Part shown: in pieces, positions 41,524-48,359 of the stretch
Layout of the letters: every line of letters starts with the position of its first letter
Numbering within the stretch: position 1 is the first letter of the stretch
Source of the DNA: SLST01 sp046538735
Lineage (GTDB): Bacteria > Spirochaetota > Spirochaetia > DSM-27196 > SLST01
Length of the DNA: 64,000 nt
Assembly: GCA_046538735.1 (NCBI GenBank)
Contig: JBKHII010000003.1
Coordinates: 1-64,000 of the forward strand
Reading direction: 5' to 3'
The notes under the pieces: generated by a model
Told to the model about the DNA's origin: nothing
Databases searched by the model: none
What the model saw: the letters and a program-made list of their open reading frames with translations, nothing else
Position numbers and translations under genes: made by a program

Positions 41524-41552
41524 TTTGCACCTCGCATATTCTTGAGTATAAT
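41524..41552 (+). promoter_or_regulatory. Sigma70-type promoter of the nqr operon
   Basis: A perfect TATAAT (41547-41552) is preceded by TTGCAC (41525-41530, 16-base spacer) or TTTGCA (41524-41529, 17-base spacer). Transcription is predicted to start at about 41559, inside the left arm of a 13-base inverted repeat, giving an unusually long leader of about 70 bases for this genome. Confidence 0.7.
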
Positions 41553-41556
41553 GCTA

Positions 41557-41590
41557 ATGGATACCGAAGTATCGATTCTTCGGTATCCAT
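41557..41590 (+). promoter_or_regulatory. Perfect 13-base inverted repeat at the predicted nqr transcription start
   Basis: The left arm ATGGATACCGAAG (41557-41569) and the right arm CTTCGGTATCCAT (41578-41590) are exact complements separated by eight bases (TATCGATT). It lies directly after the TATAAT box and before nqrB. It could be an operator for a dimeric repressor or a 5' stem-loop that protects the mRNA. The flanking genes diverge, so it is not a terminator. Confidence 0.75.
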
Positions 41591-41627
41591 TGTCAAGGAG
41601 CCGAGGTGAGGTCGACGATTCCATCCT

Positions 41628-42641
41628 ATGGGGGACGCTGTGATCGGTAACATCTTCCAGAAGCAGCAAGTCATGAGGCGCGTCATCGCGACGCTGCTCC
41701 TGCTGCTCGTCTTTGCGACCTACCTCTACGGTTGGCGCGTTCTCGCCATCAATGCCATGGTAATCGCGCTCGCCGTGCTGACAGAGTGGCTCTTCGAACG
41801 GACGCGCGGAAAGAAAGTGAGCGAGGCGGTGCTCGTGACGGCACTCCTCTACGGACTCTCGCTCCCACCGCTCGTTCCGTTCTGGGTGGCGGCGATCGGG
41901 ATCGTGTTCGCCGTGGCTATCGGCAAGGAAGTATTCGGCGGTTTCGGGCGCAACGTCTTCAATCCGGCGATCACCGGGCGCCTGTTCGTCTACATCAGCT
42001 TTCCGACCCTGCTGCAGCGCAGTTGGGCGGAGCCGAATGTTCCAGGCTTCGTCACGGACCTGCTCGGCCTCAATGCAGACGCGATCTCGACGGCGACCCC
42101 GCTCGATGTGATGCGCTCCGGGGCCGCGGAGACGCTCGACTTCCGGCAGCTCTTCTTCGGCTTCCGGATGGGCAGTATGGGCGAGAGCGCGATCTGGCTC
42201 ATCGTGATCGCGGCGATCTACCTCATCGTGACCAAGACCGCGCAATGGCGACTGATCTTCTCGACGTTTCTCACCGCAACGCTCCTCCACGTCGTGTTCT
42301 ACTTCGCCGGTCTGACGCAGATCGTCCCGCACCTCGCGCTCATGAGCGGGAGCATTCTCTACGTCTCGGTCTTCATGACCACCGACCCAATCAGCGCGCC
42401 CAACAAACCGGGCAGCCAGTGGCTCTACGGCGTGATCATCGGAGGCACCACGGTCCTCATCCGCGTCTTCGCCGGTTTCCCCGAAGGGACCAGCTTCGGA
42501 ATACTCCTCGGCAACACCTTCGCGAGTCTCCTGGACGAGATCATGCCGAAGCAGAAGCCGAAGAAGAAGCCGGCGAAGAAACCCGCGTCCGGATCGGGCT
42601 CCGCGAAACCGGCCACCGCAACCACGGGAGGGGACCAGTAG
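41628..42641 (+). CDS. nqrB: Na+-translocating NADH:quinone reductase subunit B
   Basis: This 337-residue integral membrane subunit belongs to the NqrB/RnfD family, with about nine helices. It shows GKEVFGGFGRNVFNPAITGRLFVYISFP, the FMN-attachment-like ISTATPLDVM (Thr would carry a phosphoester-linked FMN), and SGSILYVSVFMTTDPISAPNKPGSQWLYG. It is shorter than the usual 400-plus residues, lacking the long N-terminal segment of Vibrio NqrB and beginning almost at the first helix. The C-terminal 35 residues are Lys/Pro/Ala-rich. No good ribosome binding site precedes ATG 41628; GTG 41640 is an alternative. It is the first gene of the operon; nqrA is absent. Confidence 0.9.
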   Translation: MGDAVIGNIFQKQQVMRRVIATLLLLLVFATYLYGWRVLAINAMVIALAVLTEWLFERTRGKKVSEAVLVTALLYGLSLPPLVPFWVAAIGIVFAVAIGKEVFGGFGRNVFNPAITGRLFVYISFPTLLQRSWAEPNVPGFVTDLLGLNADAISTATPLDVMRSGAAETLDFRQLFFGFRMGSMGESAIWLIVIAAIYLIVTKTAQWRLIFSTFLTATLLHVVFYFAGLTQIVPHLALMSGSILYVSVFMTTDPISAPNKPGSQWLYGVIIGGTTVLIRVFAGFPEGTSFGILLGNTFASLLDEIMPKQKPKKKPAKKPASGSGSAKPATATTGGDQ

Positions 42642-43277
42642 ATGAACAAGGAAGGAACGGGCTACACCATCGTTTTTATCTTCATCGTGAGCTTCGCGTT
42701 CGTCTTCCTGCTCTCCATGACGAACCAGGTGACGATCGAACGCGTGCGACTCAACCAGGAGATCTCGCGACAAGGCGCAATCCTCTCGGCGATGAGCATC
42801 GAAGCGACCGGCATCGAGGAGATCCAGTCGGAGTACGAGCGAGTGACCGGAGACAGGGACGACGGCCTCTACGTTGCCCGGGTGGACGGCGAGACGGTGT
42901 ACGCGAAGGAGTTTGCCGGCGCGGGCTTGTGGGGCACGATCAGCGGTGTCATCGCGGTCACGGCGGACTTCGATCGAATCGTCGGTCTTGAAATCGTGGA
43001 AGACAATGAAACGCCGGGACTCGGCGGGCGTATCAACGAGCCGTGGTTCAAGAACCAGTTCGAGGGCGAACGGATCCCACAAGACGGCATCGATGTGGAG
43101 GCGGTCGAGGGCGAAGGCGACCCGAACCCGGACAATGGAGTCGTGGACGGCATCACCGGCGCAACGCGCACGAGCGACGCGATGGAAGCGATCGTGAACA
43201 ACCAGCTCGAGGAGCTTCGTTCGCAGGATGTGCGAGACAGGCTCCAAGAGCTTGCAGCTTCAGGAGGAAACGCATGA
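42642..43277 (+). CDS. nqrC: Na+-NQR subunit C
   Basis: This 211-residue subunit has one N-terminal membrane helix (YTIVFIFIVSFAFVFLLSM) and a periplasmic FMN-binding domain of the NqrC/RnfG type. The covalent FMN motif is visible as DGITGATRTSDAMEAIV, where the threonine of the GAT-x-TS sequence is the usual attachment site. GLWGTISGVIAVTADFDRIVGLEIVEDNETPGLGGRI is the conserved core. The ATG follows the nqrB stop directly and the stop overlaps nqrD (ATGA). Confidence 0.94.
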   Translation: MNKEGTGYTIVFIFIVSFAFVFLLSMTNQVTIERVRLNQEISRQGAILSAMSIEATGIEEIQSEYERVTGDRDDGLYVARVDGETVYAKEFAGAGLWGTISGVIAVTADFDRIVGLEIVEDNETPGLGGRINEPWFKNQFEGERIPQDGIDVEAVEGEGDPNPDNGVVDGITGATRTSDAMEAIVNNQLEELRSQDVRDRLQELAASGGNA

Positions 43278-43891
43278 GCGACGTTGACACCAGACCGGGA
43301 GCGATCCTCAAGAACAATCTCTGGGACAACAACCCGATCTTCATGCAGGTGCTCGGCATCTGTTCGGCGTTGGCGGTGACGAATCTGCTGACGAACACGG
43401 CGATCATGACGATCGGTGTGACGTTCGTTACCGGAATGTCGAGCCTCACCGTCTCGCTCCTGAAAAGGTTCATGCCGCGCAAGGTCCGGATGATCGTCCA
43501 GACGCTGATCATCGCTTTCTACGTGATCATCGTGGACATCGTGCTCAAGGCGTACCTGCCGGAAATCAGCAGGAACCTCGGCCCCTACGTGGGCCTGATC
43601 ATCACGAACTGCATCATCATGGGCCGTGCCGAGGCGTTCGCGCAGAGCAACCCTCCGATTCCGAGCCTCTGGGACGGAATCACCAGTGGACTCGGCTACA
43701 TGGGAGTCCTGATGGTGATCGCAGTCTTCCGCGAGCTCCTGGGATTCGGGACGCTCTTCGGGTTCCAGATCTTGCCCGATGCCTTCGTCCCCTGGACGAT
43801 CATGGTGATGCCGCCGAGCGCGTTCTTCCTCCTCGGGATCATCATCTGGATCGGCAAGTCGGTCATGAACAGAGAAGGAGCCGCAGCATGA
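43274..43891 (+). CDS. nqrD: Na+-NQR subunit D
   Basis: This 205-residue integral membrane subunit (NqrD/RnfE) has about six helices: NNPIFMQVLGICSALAVTNLLTNTAIMTIGV, a helix with VRMIVQTLIIAFYVIIVDIVL, GPYVGLIITNCIIMGRAEAFA (the conserved cysteine that helps hold the intramembrane Fe-S centre), and GLGYMGVLMVIAVFRELLGFGTLFG. The start is the ATG after AGGAGGAAACGC and overlaps nqrC; the end overlaps nqrE by ATGA. It works with NqrE in the Na+ pathway. Confidence 0.95.
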   Translation: MSDVDTRPGAILKNNLWDNNPIFMQVLGICSALAVTNLLTNTAIMTIGVTFVTGMSSLTVSLLKRFMPRKVRMIVQTLIIAFYVIIVDIVLKAYLPEISRNLGPYVGLIITNCIIMGRAEAFAQSNPPIPSLWDGITSGLGYMGVLMVIAVFRELLGFGTLFGFQILPDAFVPWTIMVMPPSAFFLLGIIIWIGKSVMNREGAAA

Positions 43892-44478
43892 CACCGGTAC
43901 TCAACCCATTCTCGCTGTTTTTTGCCTCGATATTCACGAGCAACATCTTGCTCGCAAACTTCCTGGGGATGTGCTCGTTCATATCGATTTCCAAAGACAT
44001 GAAGAGCTCGAACGGTCTCGGGCTCGCCGTGACGGTGGTGCTCACCATCACGACCGCGGTCAACTGGCTCGTGCTTCAGATGCTCGAGACGCTCGGTCTC
44101 GTTTACCTGAGGTACATCGTGTTCATCATCGTGATCGCCGCGGTGGTGCAGATGCTCGAGATGATCCTGGACCGCGTCAGTCAGACGCTCTACATGAATC
44201 TCGGTATCTTCCTGCCGCTCATCACCGTGAACTGCGCGATCCTCGGAGTCTCGCTCTTCATGGAGATCCGCGACTACAGCTTCTGGCAGTCGGTCATCTT
44301 CGGCCTCGGAAGCGGTCTCGGGTGGTGGCTCGCGATCATGGCACTGAGCGCCATCCGGAAGAAGACCGAGCGGGCTCCCGTCCCGCCGGGCCTGAAGGGG
44401 GCCGGCATCACGATGATCACGATCGGCTTCATGGCGATGGCCTTCATCGGCTTCAGCGGCATGCTTCAGGTGCAGTAA
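43888..44478 (+). CDS. nqrE: Na+-NQR subunit E
   Basis: This 196-residue integral membrane subunit (NqrE/RnfA) has six helices. FFASIFTSNILLANFLGMCSFISISKDMKSSNGLGLAV, YLRYIVFIIVIAAVVQMLEMILD and LGIFLPLITVNCAILGVSLFMEIRDY match the family. The cysteines in GMCSF and TVNCAILG are the pair that binds the intramembrane iron-sulfur centre together with NqrD. It starts in ATGA overlap with nqrD and ends ten bases before nqrF. Confidence 0.96.
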   Translation: MTPVLNPFSLFFASIFTSNILLANFLGMCSFISISKDMKSSNGLGLAVTVVLTITTAVNWLVLQMLETLGLVYLRYIVFIIVIAAVVQMLEMILDRVSQTLYMNLGIFLPLITVNCAILGVSLFMEIRDYSFWQSVIFGLGSGLGWWLAIMALSAIRKKTERAPVPPGLKGAGITMITIGFMAMAFIGFSGMLQVQ

Positions 44479-44487
44479 GGAGCGTAC

Positions 44488-45627
44488 ATGGAGAACACAC
44501 CCGCCATCATTCAGGCACTCGTCGCGCCCCTCTCGATCGCCGGTATCAGCGCGGTTCTCGGAGCGCTTATCTCCATCACGGACAAGATCGTCAACAACTA
44601 CGGCGAGCTCGTCATTGACATCAACAACGGGAAACGCGAGCTGAACATCCGGGGCGGAGCGCCGCTCCTTCAGACGCTCGCTGAGAGCGGCATCTTCGTC
44701 CCGAGCGCGTGTGGCGGGCGAGGGAGCTGCGGCGCGTGCAAGGTCAAGGTGCTGAGCGATGTCGGTCCACACCTGCCGACGGAGCTTCCGTATCTGGAAA
44801 AGGAAGAGATGGAGGAAAACGTCCGCCTCTCCTGTCAGATCAAGGTGAAGGAAAACCTGCAGGTCGAGATTCCGGAAGCCCTCTTCAACGTTCAGGAGTA
44901 CGAAGGCGTCGTTGAGCGAATCCGGGACGTCACTCACGACATCAAAGAAGTCTACGTGAAACTGCCGGAGGGAAAGGAGGTGAGCTTCGCCTGCGGCCAA
45001 TACGGCCAGCTCGAAGTCCCGCCCTACGGCAAGGTCAAGAGCGCAACGCAGCGTGCCTACTCAATGAGCTCCGCTCCGAGCGACAAGAACCATCTCGAGT
45101 TCCTCGTCCGGCTGGTCCCCGGCGGTATCGTCACGAGCTACGTTCACGAGCACCTGCAGGAGGGCCGGAAGGTCAAGGTGATCGCCCCGTTCGGAGATTT
45201 CAACGTGAAGGACACGGGCGCCACGATGATCTGCGTCGCCGGCGGCTCCGGAATGGCGCCGTTCAAGAGCATCTTCCAGAACATGATCGAAAGCGGCGAG
45301 ATCGAGCGTCGAGAGGTCTGGTATTTCTTCGGGGCGAGGACGAAGAAGGATCTGTTCTACACGGACTGGCTCGAAGAGCTCGACCGGAAGTACGAGAAGT
45401 TCCACTTCATCGCCGCATTGAGCGAGCCGCAGGAGGAGGACAACTGGACCGGAGCGACCGGCCTCATTACCGAGGTCCTCGCCGGCTACCTCACGGACCA
45501 CATCAACCGGGAGCAGCCGCTCGAGGGCTACCTCTGTGGAAGCCCCGGAATGCTTGACGCCTGTATGGCGGTCATGAGAGAATTTCAGATGTCGGAAGAC
45601 AAGATCTACTTCGACAAGTTCGCATAG
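44488..45627 (+). CDS. nqrF: Na+-NQR subunit F, NADH-oxidising
   Basis: This 379-residue subunit is the electron entry point. An N-terminal membrane helix (about residues 8-30) is followed by a 2Fe-2S ferredoxin domain with ACGGRGSCGAC and a distant Cys (Cys75, 81, 84, 116). The FAD domain has RAYSMSSAPSD and the NADH domain has CVAGGSGMAPFKSIF and YLCGSPGMLDACMAVM. It is a little shorter than Vibrio NqrF (about 407). This subunit distinguishes the operon from RNF, which uses RnfB and RnfC. AAGGAG lies upstream. It is followed after ten bases by an unrecognised gene that has its own strong ribosome binding site. Confidence 0.96.
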   Translation: MENTPAIIQALVAPLSIAGISAVLGALISITDKIVNNYGELVIDINNGKRELNIRGGAPLLQTLAESGIFVPSACGGRGSCGACKVKVLSDVGPHLPTELPYLEKEEMEENVRLSCQIKVKENLQVEIPEALFNVQEYEGVVERIRDVTHDIKEVYVKLPEGKEVSFACGQYGQLEVPPYGKVKSATQRAYSMSSAPSDKNHLEFLVRLVPGGIVTSYVHEHLQEGRKVKVIAPFGDFNVKDTGATMICVAGGSGMAPFKSIFQNMIESGEIERREVWYFFGARTKKDLFYTDWLEELDRKYEKFHFIAALSEPQEEDNWTGATGLITEVLAGYLTDHINREQPLEGYLCGSPGMLDACMAVMREFQMSEDKIYFDKFA

Positions 45628-45637
45628 GAGGTGCCTT

Positions 45638-46108
45638 GTGAAGATGTCACCCGAGTACGCGAAGGCACAGGCGAACATGCAGCCCGGAGTCATCACTTCA
45701 GACGGCTTTCTCGGTCACGACACGCGACCGATCATGGACATCATCTCCGAAGACGAAGCGAAGATGGGGCAGCTTGGGCTCGAATTCGACGAGGTTGTCG
45801 AGACGATGCGTCACCTGATGGAAGAGGGGCGCAAGGGCCTCGGTGAGCCCGTGACGGTTGACGGCACCTGGATCGTGCAGGTCGACGAGGCTCGCGGATT
45901 CCTCGCGTCGCCATTCGAGGACGGTATCTACCGCAAGGTCAATGCGCAGGTTGCGGTCGCAGAGAACGGCCACCCCTCGGAGAGGCAGTTGCTCTTCTCG
46001 GAGCTGAGCCTTCACCTGATCGAGAAGTACCACTTTCTGCAGGGCTACGGATCGCCCTTCCGACTCGACCCGCACCGGATCAAGGACGTGCTGTTTCCCG
46101 AGCGCTGA
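45638..46108 (+). CDS. Conserved-looking protein of unknown function, last gene of the nqr operon
   Basis: I cannot assign this 156-residue protein. It is soluble, without signal peptide or membrane helix, acidic, with an N-terminal YAKAQANMQPGVITSDGFLGHDTRPIMDII block that looks conserved, a helical middle (FDEVVETMRHLMEEGRKGLGEPV), a strand-rich part (VTVDGTWIVQVDEARGFLASPF) and a C-terminal LSLHLIEKYHFLQGYGSPFRLDP segment. It has no cysteines, so it is not an Fe-S protein. GTG 45638 follows AGGAGGT by five bases; ATG 45644 is the alternative. Co-transcription with nqrBCDEF, from which nqrA is missing, hints at a role in that complex or its assembly, but this is only positional inference. 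Confidence 0.7.
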   Translation: MKMSPEYAKAQANMQPGVITSDGFLGHDTRPIMDIISEDEAKMGQLGLEFDEVVETMRHLMEEGRKGLGEPVTVDGTWIVQVDEARGFLASPFEDGIYRKVNAQVAVAENGHPSERQLLFSELSLHLIEKYHFLQGYGSPFRLDPHRIKDVLFPER

Positions 46109-46118
46109 GCCGCTCGGG
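46097..46118 (+). terminator. Stem-loop spanning the last stop codon of the nqr operon
   Basis: CCCGAGCG (46097-46104) pairs perfectly with CGCTCGGG (46111-46118) around a six-base loop that contains the TGA stop. No T tract follows, so intrinsic termination would be weak; it may instead stabilise the 3' end or need Rho. Confidence 0.4.
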
Positions 46119-46196
46119 GATTCGACCGCTCTGCGACCGAAACGACGGGTCGGGCGGGTTGTGACAAAATCCCCCAATTCTCCATTACTCAAGATA

Positions 46197-46225
46197 TTGC
46201 ACTTCTCAGGGAACACCCCTATACT
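46197..46225 (+). promoter_or_regulatory. Sigma70-type promoter of the GGDQF-EAL gene
   Basis: TTGCAC (46197-46202), a 17-base spacer and TATACT (46220-46225) end 11 bases before the ATG at 46237. This is another short-leader arrangement without a ribosome binding site. Confidence 0.65.
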
Positions 46226-46236
46226 GAGCACTGACC

Positions 46237-48315
46237 ATGGAACAAGATCGAATCCTCATCGTTGAGGATGAGCGAATCATAGCCCTCGATCTCAAGCGCA
46301 GACTCGAGCGGTTCGGCTATCACGTGGTAGGCACGGCGTCCGAGGCCGACGAGGCGATCGAGCTCGCGCGTCGCGAGCTCCCGGATCTCGTCCTCATGGA
46401 CATCATGCTGTCCGGCGGATCGGACGGAATCGCGGCGGCTACCGAGATCCGGAAGCAACTCCGCATCCCGGTGGTGTTTCTGACGGCGTACGCCGATGAC
46501 ACGACGATTCAGCGAGCGAAGATCGCCGAACCGGTCGGCTACGTGCTGAAGCCGTTCAAGGAGCGCGAGCTCCACACCACGATCGACATCGGCCTGTACA
46601 AGAGCCGCGTGGACCGGGAGCTGCTGCGTCAGGAGCGGCTCTTCTCTTCGATCCTCCGGAGCGCCGGCGACGCAATCGTCGCGACGAACGCGCAGGGAAT
46701 CATCCAGTTCATGAACCCGGTCGCGGAGACGCTGACGGGATGGCGCGAGGACGAGGCGAGAGGCACGGAGATCAACGCGGTCGTGTCGCTGGTCGCGGAC
46801 ACGACCGACGAGACCGTGACGATACCGGTCGCCCCGGATCTCCAGGGACGCGGAGCCCGCGTATTCGAGTCGGTCTATCTCCAGAACAAGTTCGGTGCCC
46901 GCATTCACATCGAGGGCAGCGTCGCGGAGATCCGAGGCGACCGCGGCGAGTTCGAGGGGCTTACCCTCGCCTTCCACGACATCACGGATATCAAGCGCCT
47001 CAACGAAACGGTGAGTTACCAAGCGAGCCATGACGCGCTGACCGGCCTGATCAACCGCGACGAGTTCGCCACGCGGCTCGAGCGTGTGGCGCAGGCGACC
47101 GAACAATCGAACGGCAAGCACACGTTCCTCTACCTTGACATCGATCAGTTCAAGGTCATCAACGACGTCTGTGGTCATCTCGCCGGAGACGAGCTGCTGT
47201 GCCAGACGTCGAACGCGATCCAGGAGTTCATGGACGATGAGACGGTAGTCGGCCGGATCGGCGGCGACCAGTTCGGTATCATCGTGATGGACAAAGACGC
47301 CGAGACAAGCGCACGGATAGCTCGGGGTCTCGTAGCGCACCTCAACACCAAGTTCGTCTGGAAAGAGAACAGCTATAACGTCACGGTGAGCGTCGGTGCC
47401 GCTCCGATCTCCCGGGGAAACAGTGCGGTCAACGATATCCTCGCCGCGGGAGACGACGCGTGTACCCTCGTCAAGGAACACGGCGGCAACGGGGTTGAGG
47501 TTTACAAAACCTCCGACTTCGTCTTCCTCCGGCGCAAGGGCGAGATGCAGTGGATCGCGCGGCTCACGGAGGCGATCGAGAACGATCAGTTCGCGCTCTT
47601 CCACCAGGTCATCGAGCCGCTGGGACGCGCCGAGGAAGCCGGTGAGACGAAGTACGAGATCCTCCTCAGGCTTCGCGACGCGGACGGCGGGCTCGTCTCT
47701 CCGGGCCAGTTCATAACCGCGGCCGAGCGCTACAAGCTCATGCCTTCGATCGACCGGTGGGTGGTCGCCGCCGCCTGCCGCTACGTGTCGCTCGCAAAGG
47801 ATCGCGGTATCGATACGCCGGTGATCTGCGTGAACCTGAGCGGGGCCTCGCTCGCTGACGACGCGTTCCTCGATCACATCCTGCTGATGTTCGACCGCTA
47901 CCAGGTCGAGGCATCCGCCTTCTGCCTCGAGATCACGGAGACGAGCGCCATCCAGAACTTCAGTCGTGCGATCAGCTTCGTCACCCGGCTCCGCGACGCC
48001 GGCGCGACCTTCGCGCTCGACGACTTCGGGAACGGCTTCTCCTCCTTCTCGTACCTGAAGAGACTGCCCGTCGACTATCTGAAGATCGACGGTTCATTCG
48101 TCAAGGATATCGAGCACGATCCGATCGACCTCGCGATGGTGAAGGCGGTCAACAGCATCGGACACACCATGGGCATGAAGACGATCGCGGAGTACGTCCA
48201 CAATCACGCGATCCGGGAGATGCTCCGCGACATAGGAGTCGACTACGCGCAGGGCTTCGATGTCTCGCGACCGACTCCGCTCCCCCACGCAGAAGAGCTG
48301 CTCGCCGGCGACTGA
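46237..48315 (+). CDS. REC-PAS-GGDEF(degenerate)-EAL cyclic-di-GMP signalling protein
   Basis: This 692-residue cytosolic protein has a receiver domain (ILIVEDERIIALDL, phospho-acceptor Asp in LVLMDIMLSGGSDG, Lys in VLKPFKE), a PAS domain (about residues 135-255), a GGDEF domain whose active site reads RIGGDQFGIIV, and an EAL domain. The GGDQF change removes the catalytic Glu, so diguanylate cyclase activity is doubtful, although GTP binding may remain. The EAL side looks active: YEILLRL, VNLSG, ITETSAI, LDDFGNGFSSFSYLKRLPVDYLKIDGSFV and IAEYV keep the metal-binding Glu, Asn and Asp residues and the catalytic Lys. A phosphorylation-controlled c-di-GMP phosphodiesterase is the likely role. No partner kinase is adjacent. 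Confidence 0.92.
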   Translation: MEQDRILIVEDERIIALDLKRRLERFGYHVVGTASEADEAIELARRELPDLVLMDIMLSGGSDGIAAATEIRKQLRIPVVFLTAYADDTTIQRAKIAEPVGYVLKPFKERELHTTIDIGLYKSRVDRELLRQERLFSSILRSAGDAIVATNAQGIIQFMNPVAETLTGWREDEARGTEINAVVSLVADTTDETVTIPVAPDLQGRGARVFESVYLQNKFGARIHIEGSVAEIRGDRGEFEGLTLAFHDITDIKRLNETVSYQASHDALTGLINRDEFATRLERVAQATEQSNGKHTFLYLDIDQFKVINDVCGHLAGDELLCQTSNAIQEFMDDETVVGRIGGDQFGIIVMDKDAETSARIARGLVAHLNTKFVWKENSYNVTVSVGAAPISRGNSAVNDILAAGDDACTLVKEHGGNGVEVYKTSDFVFLRRKGEMQWIARLTEAIENDQFALFHQVIEPLGRAEEAGETKYEILLRLRDADGGLVSPGQFITAAERYKLMPSIDRWVVAAACRYVSLAKDRGIDTPVICVNLSGASLADDAFLDHILLMFDRYQVEASAFCLEITETSAIQNFSRAISFVTRLRDAGATFALDDFGNGFSSFSYLKRLPVDYLKIDGSFVKDIEHDPIDLAMVKAVNSIGHTMGMKTIAEYVHNHAIREMLRDIGVDYAQGFDVSRPTPLPHAEELLAGD

Positions 48316-48359
48316 GAGCCACTACGTGCCACTCCGGCCGATATCGCGTAAAGTGAGGC

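Noticed and set aside
41445..43247. A 600-codon minus-strand frame antisense to nqrB and nqrC
   Set aside because: The nqr subunits are certain; the frame also crosses the promoter and hairpin.
41628..45627. RNF complex instead of Na+-NQR
   Set aside because: The gene order B-C-D-E-F and a true NqrF (2Fe-2S plus FAD/NADH domains) are present; RnfB and RnfC are not.
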